DNA of 64,000 bases from Aphrophora alni. Taxonomy: Eukaryota; Arthropoda; Insecta; Hemiptera; Aphrophoridae. The translations under genes were made by a program, and so were the position numbers. Where the stretch lies: the NCBI GenBank assembly GCA_963513935.1, contig OY740771.1, positions 10,941,138 through 11,005,137 on the forward strand, in the 5' to 3' direction. Shown in pieces: positions 62,108 through 64,000 of the stretch (position 1 is the stretch's first letter; each line of letters begins with the position of its first letter). The notes under the pieces are model-generated. The model made no database searches and was not told the origin of the DNA. It saw only the letters and a program-made list of their open reading frames with translations.

Positions 62108-63085
62108 ATTGTAAATTTTGAAAACATTGCATTTTTATATATGAAAAATTTTTATTTTGAATTAGGTTGCAACCACAAAATTAATTATAAATTAAGTATG
62201 GATGAATTATAATTTTGATGATTTACAGTAGAACCCCTCTAATCCGCCCTCGGGTGGTCCGTTACTCCGGTTAATCCGACCGTGCTCAAGCTCGCGATGT
62301 TGTGCCGACTTGTCGATGACTCACGGCCCGTTTGGTGCCATTCTTTCCGGTTTGAAATCGCTTTCCCGCTTCAATGCTGTGTCATCTCTCGTGTTGTTTC
62401 TATTGATTTGCTATAGTACTTGCAAAGTTTATATATAGACTTTTAAAGTTTATGTATCACTTTAAAAAAATCTCTTTAAAATAATCCATTTATTATATAA
62501 TATGTAATAAATATTGACTTTTTTCGTACAATCCGACCTTTTTTGCGTTCCGACCATGCCCCCAGTCCCGAAGGTGACGGATTAGAGGGGTTCTACTGTA
62601 TTTGATTTTTGTTTTTTCAGGAAATATTGTAACTTGTATGCAATCTATAATATTTTTCTTAATATTTAAATGTACATTAATTACTTCAGAAAATTGGATT
62701 CTGTACTTTTATTTGAACTCCAGAGTACATTATATTAAAGAACTTACGACCCAATTATAAATTTTCTATGCTCTCTTCAAGAGTATTTCTTTTTTATTAT
62801 TTTTATTTTGTTTTTGTAATAAATATTACAAAATTGCGCCCAACTTTAAAAATTATAATCACCACAATAAAATGAAATCAAAGTTAGCTGCTGTTTAAAT
62901 TAAACTATTATAGACCTGTTAATAGTTTTTACTAACGGTCAATGACGAATCGTAGGTAGCGCACTACTGTAGCATTATTGCCTAGCTGTGCGATAATTTC
63001 ACATGCCAGCTAAACAATCAAAAATTGTTATATGATTTATGCACTAATTGGAACTGAAAAATATTTTAAATTGGTGCAGTAGTTT
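62108..63085. other. Intron around a pogo MITE
   Basis: AT-rich DNA on both sides of the MITE at 62226-62598; no cyclin B3 exon found. Confidence 0.4.
62226..62598. mobile_element. pogo/Tigger MITE, 373 bp
   Basis: Perfect terminal repeats, CAGTAGAACCCCTCTAATCC plus G at the left and its exact complement at the right, each bordered by TA (62224-62225, 62599-62600). Interior has TTCCGGTT and ATCCGACC words and no coding capacity. Perfect TIRs suggest recent insertion. Related to the nested MITE at 47895. Confidence 0.9.
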
Positions 63086-64000
63086 TTAACCTCTTGATGC
63101 CCACGCCCGTATATATGCGAGCAGACGACTGCCCTGCCAGCAGCCCACGCCCGCATATATGCGAGTTGGCATCAGCTGTTTTATATCTCGTTTTTTTGGC
63201 GTGTTAGCGGTCATACTGCTATGACATATTTGGTATTAAACTGTTCAGCAGAATGCAGGGAAATGAGAGGTAATTTTTGTTTTAGTGCGTCTTAGTCTGC
63301 ATCACTACAATATCCGGTTCACTTTCGTTGTTTCGCCAGCTGTCACTGTATAGCTGTGGTAGCTTCATTTATTGTTGTGTCTTGATAAACAAACAAAATG
63401 TCTAATTTGCGTGAACGTGAAATATCGGAGTATTTATCTCGTGATGATTTTAGTGATTTTTTAGAAAGTGATCGTGATAATGACGAGATAATACGTAGTG
63501 TAGTGACGTGTTCAAATCGTGTAGTTGAAAATGTTCCTGGACCTTCAGGCGATGCACCGAAGCATTATAACCTATATGACAATCCAATTCCCGGCCCAAG
63601 TGTTGTAAATAGTGAAACATATAATTATAATAAATATGTGAGTGATATAGACTTAGTTGTAGATAATTGTACTGACAGAATTTTAGATGTAAATAGGACT
63701 ACTAGTGAGATTGAGATTGATGCAAACATAGGGTTATTTACTTATCCGAAAGATAGGCCTAATGTTTATGAAAACCTAACCCTACTTGTCAATCAGGAAA
63801 ATAATATTTTTGATATAAACATGCAGACAGATGAGGCGGAAAATAATACAAATGTAGGCCTAATTGTTGAACAGCAAGATAATATTCCTGCCGATAGTAA
63901 TATTGATCGTGTCACTAGGCCTAGCGCCAATATTATAAGGAAAAAAAGTAAAAAGAAAAAAGAAATAACATTTCCATGGAAAACCGATCTGAATTTTGTT
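63086..64000 (+). mobile_element. piggyBac-like transposon, left part
   Basis: Starts TTAACCTCTTGATGCCCACG. Two 23-bp direct repeats (63099-63121 and 63143-63165; GCCCACGCCCG.ATATATGC plus GAG, 22 of 23 the same) follow, then a leader and an open transposase-like frame from 63398. The right end lies outside the window. The core CGCATATATGCG is the same as in the palindromes of the element at 30771. Confidence 0.7.
63398..64000 (+). CDS. piggyBac-like transposase, N-terminal 201 residues, open at the window edge
   Basis: The ATG at 63398 (context AACAAAATGT) opens a frame of 201 codons with no stop before the window ends. It begins MSNLREREISEYLSRDDFSD, is rich in Asp, Glu and Asn, has a VPGPSG motif at ~48 and a basic KKSKKKKE run near residues 185-192, and ends WKTDLNF. 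piggyBac transposases commonly start with a disordered acidic region before the catalytic domain, and the TTAA start 312 bp upstream agrees. The DDD catalytic core would lie beyond the edge, so the identification rests on context. An intact frame suggests a young copy. Confidence 0.6.
   Translation, partial: MSNLREREISEYLSRDDFSDFLESDRDNDEIIRSVVTCSNRVVENVPGPSGDAPKHYNLYDNPIPGPSVVNSETYNYNKYVSDIDLVVDNCTDRILDVNRTTSEIEIDANIGLFTYPKDRPNVYENLTLLVNQENNIFDINMQTDEAENNTNVGLIVEQQDNIPADSNIDRVTRPSANIIRKKSKKKKEITFPWKTDLNFV

Overview
The window is animal nuclear DNA, most likely from an insect. It is AT-rich, its genes are split by long introns with GT-AG junctions, and it is packed with decayed and a few fresh transposons. 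The pattern (frequent AGGCCT words, pogo/Tigger, piggyBac, hAT, mariner, Penelope-like and I-group LINE relics, one cyclin B3 gene) would suit a hemipteran, but the species cannot be fixed from sequence alone. No tRNA, rRNA, CRISPR array or promoter could be supported.

Two host genes converge. On the + strand, thirteen exons from 859 to 36691 join in consistent phase into the C-terminal 664 residues of an MSP/ASH-domain protein. It is best matched to DLEC1/CFAP81, a ciliary and sperm-flagellar protein; its N-terminus lies left of the window. On the - strand, four exons from 60144 down to 39338 encode the C-terminal 162 residues of cyclin B3, a mitotic/meiotic cyclin; its upstream exons lie right of the window. 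About 2.6 kb separate the two stop codons.

Everything else is intron or intergenic DNA filled by mobile elements. The DLEC1-like introns hold a mariner (3.6-5.0 kb), LINE remnants, a 4 kb RNase H-bearing LINE with its catalytic RT block deleted (12.7-16.8 kb), a hAT MITE with a perfect 8-bp target duplication, a pogo/Tigger element with an uninterrupted 542-residue transposase (24.3-26.4 kb), a decayed mariner, a TTAA-bounded element carrying a second piggyBac element inside its terminal inverted repeat (30.8-33.0 kb), and a Penelope-like tail with a GIY-YIG relic (35.3-36.4 kb). The cyclin B3 introns hold a Tigger relic, two hAT MITEs with good target duplications, a mariner split by a pogo MITE that carries a 75-bp tandem repeat, a 3.6 kb hAT whose transposase has only a few lesions, a 2.3 kb TTAA-bounded element with ~330-bp diverged tandem repeats, and a Penelope-like RT relic. 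Beyond the last visible cyclin exon come another mariner, another pogo MITE and, at the right edge, a TTAA-started piggyBac-like element whose open reading frame runs off the window.

The most noteworthy signal is the piggyBac-like group. Three TTAA-started elements carry repeated 16-23 bp palindromic or near-palindromic motifs, each with its own consensus, and one is nested exactly in the TIR of another.
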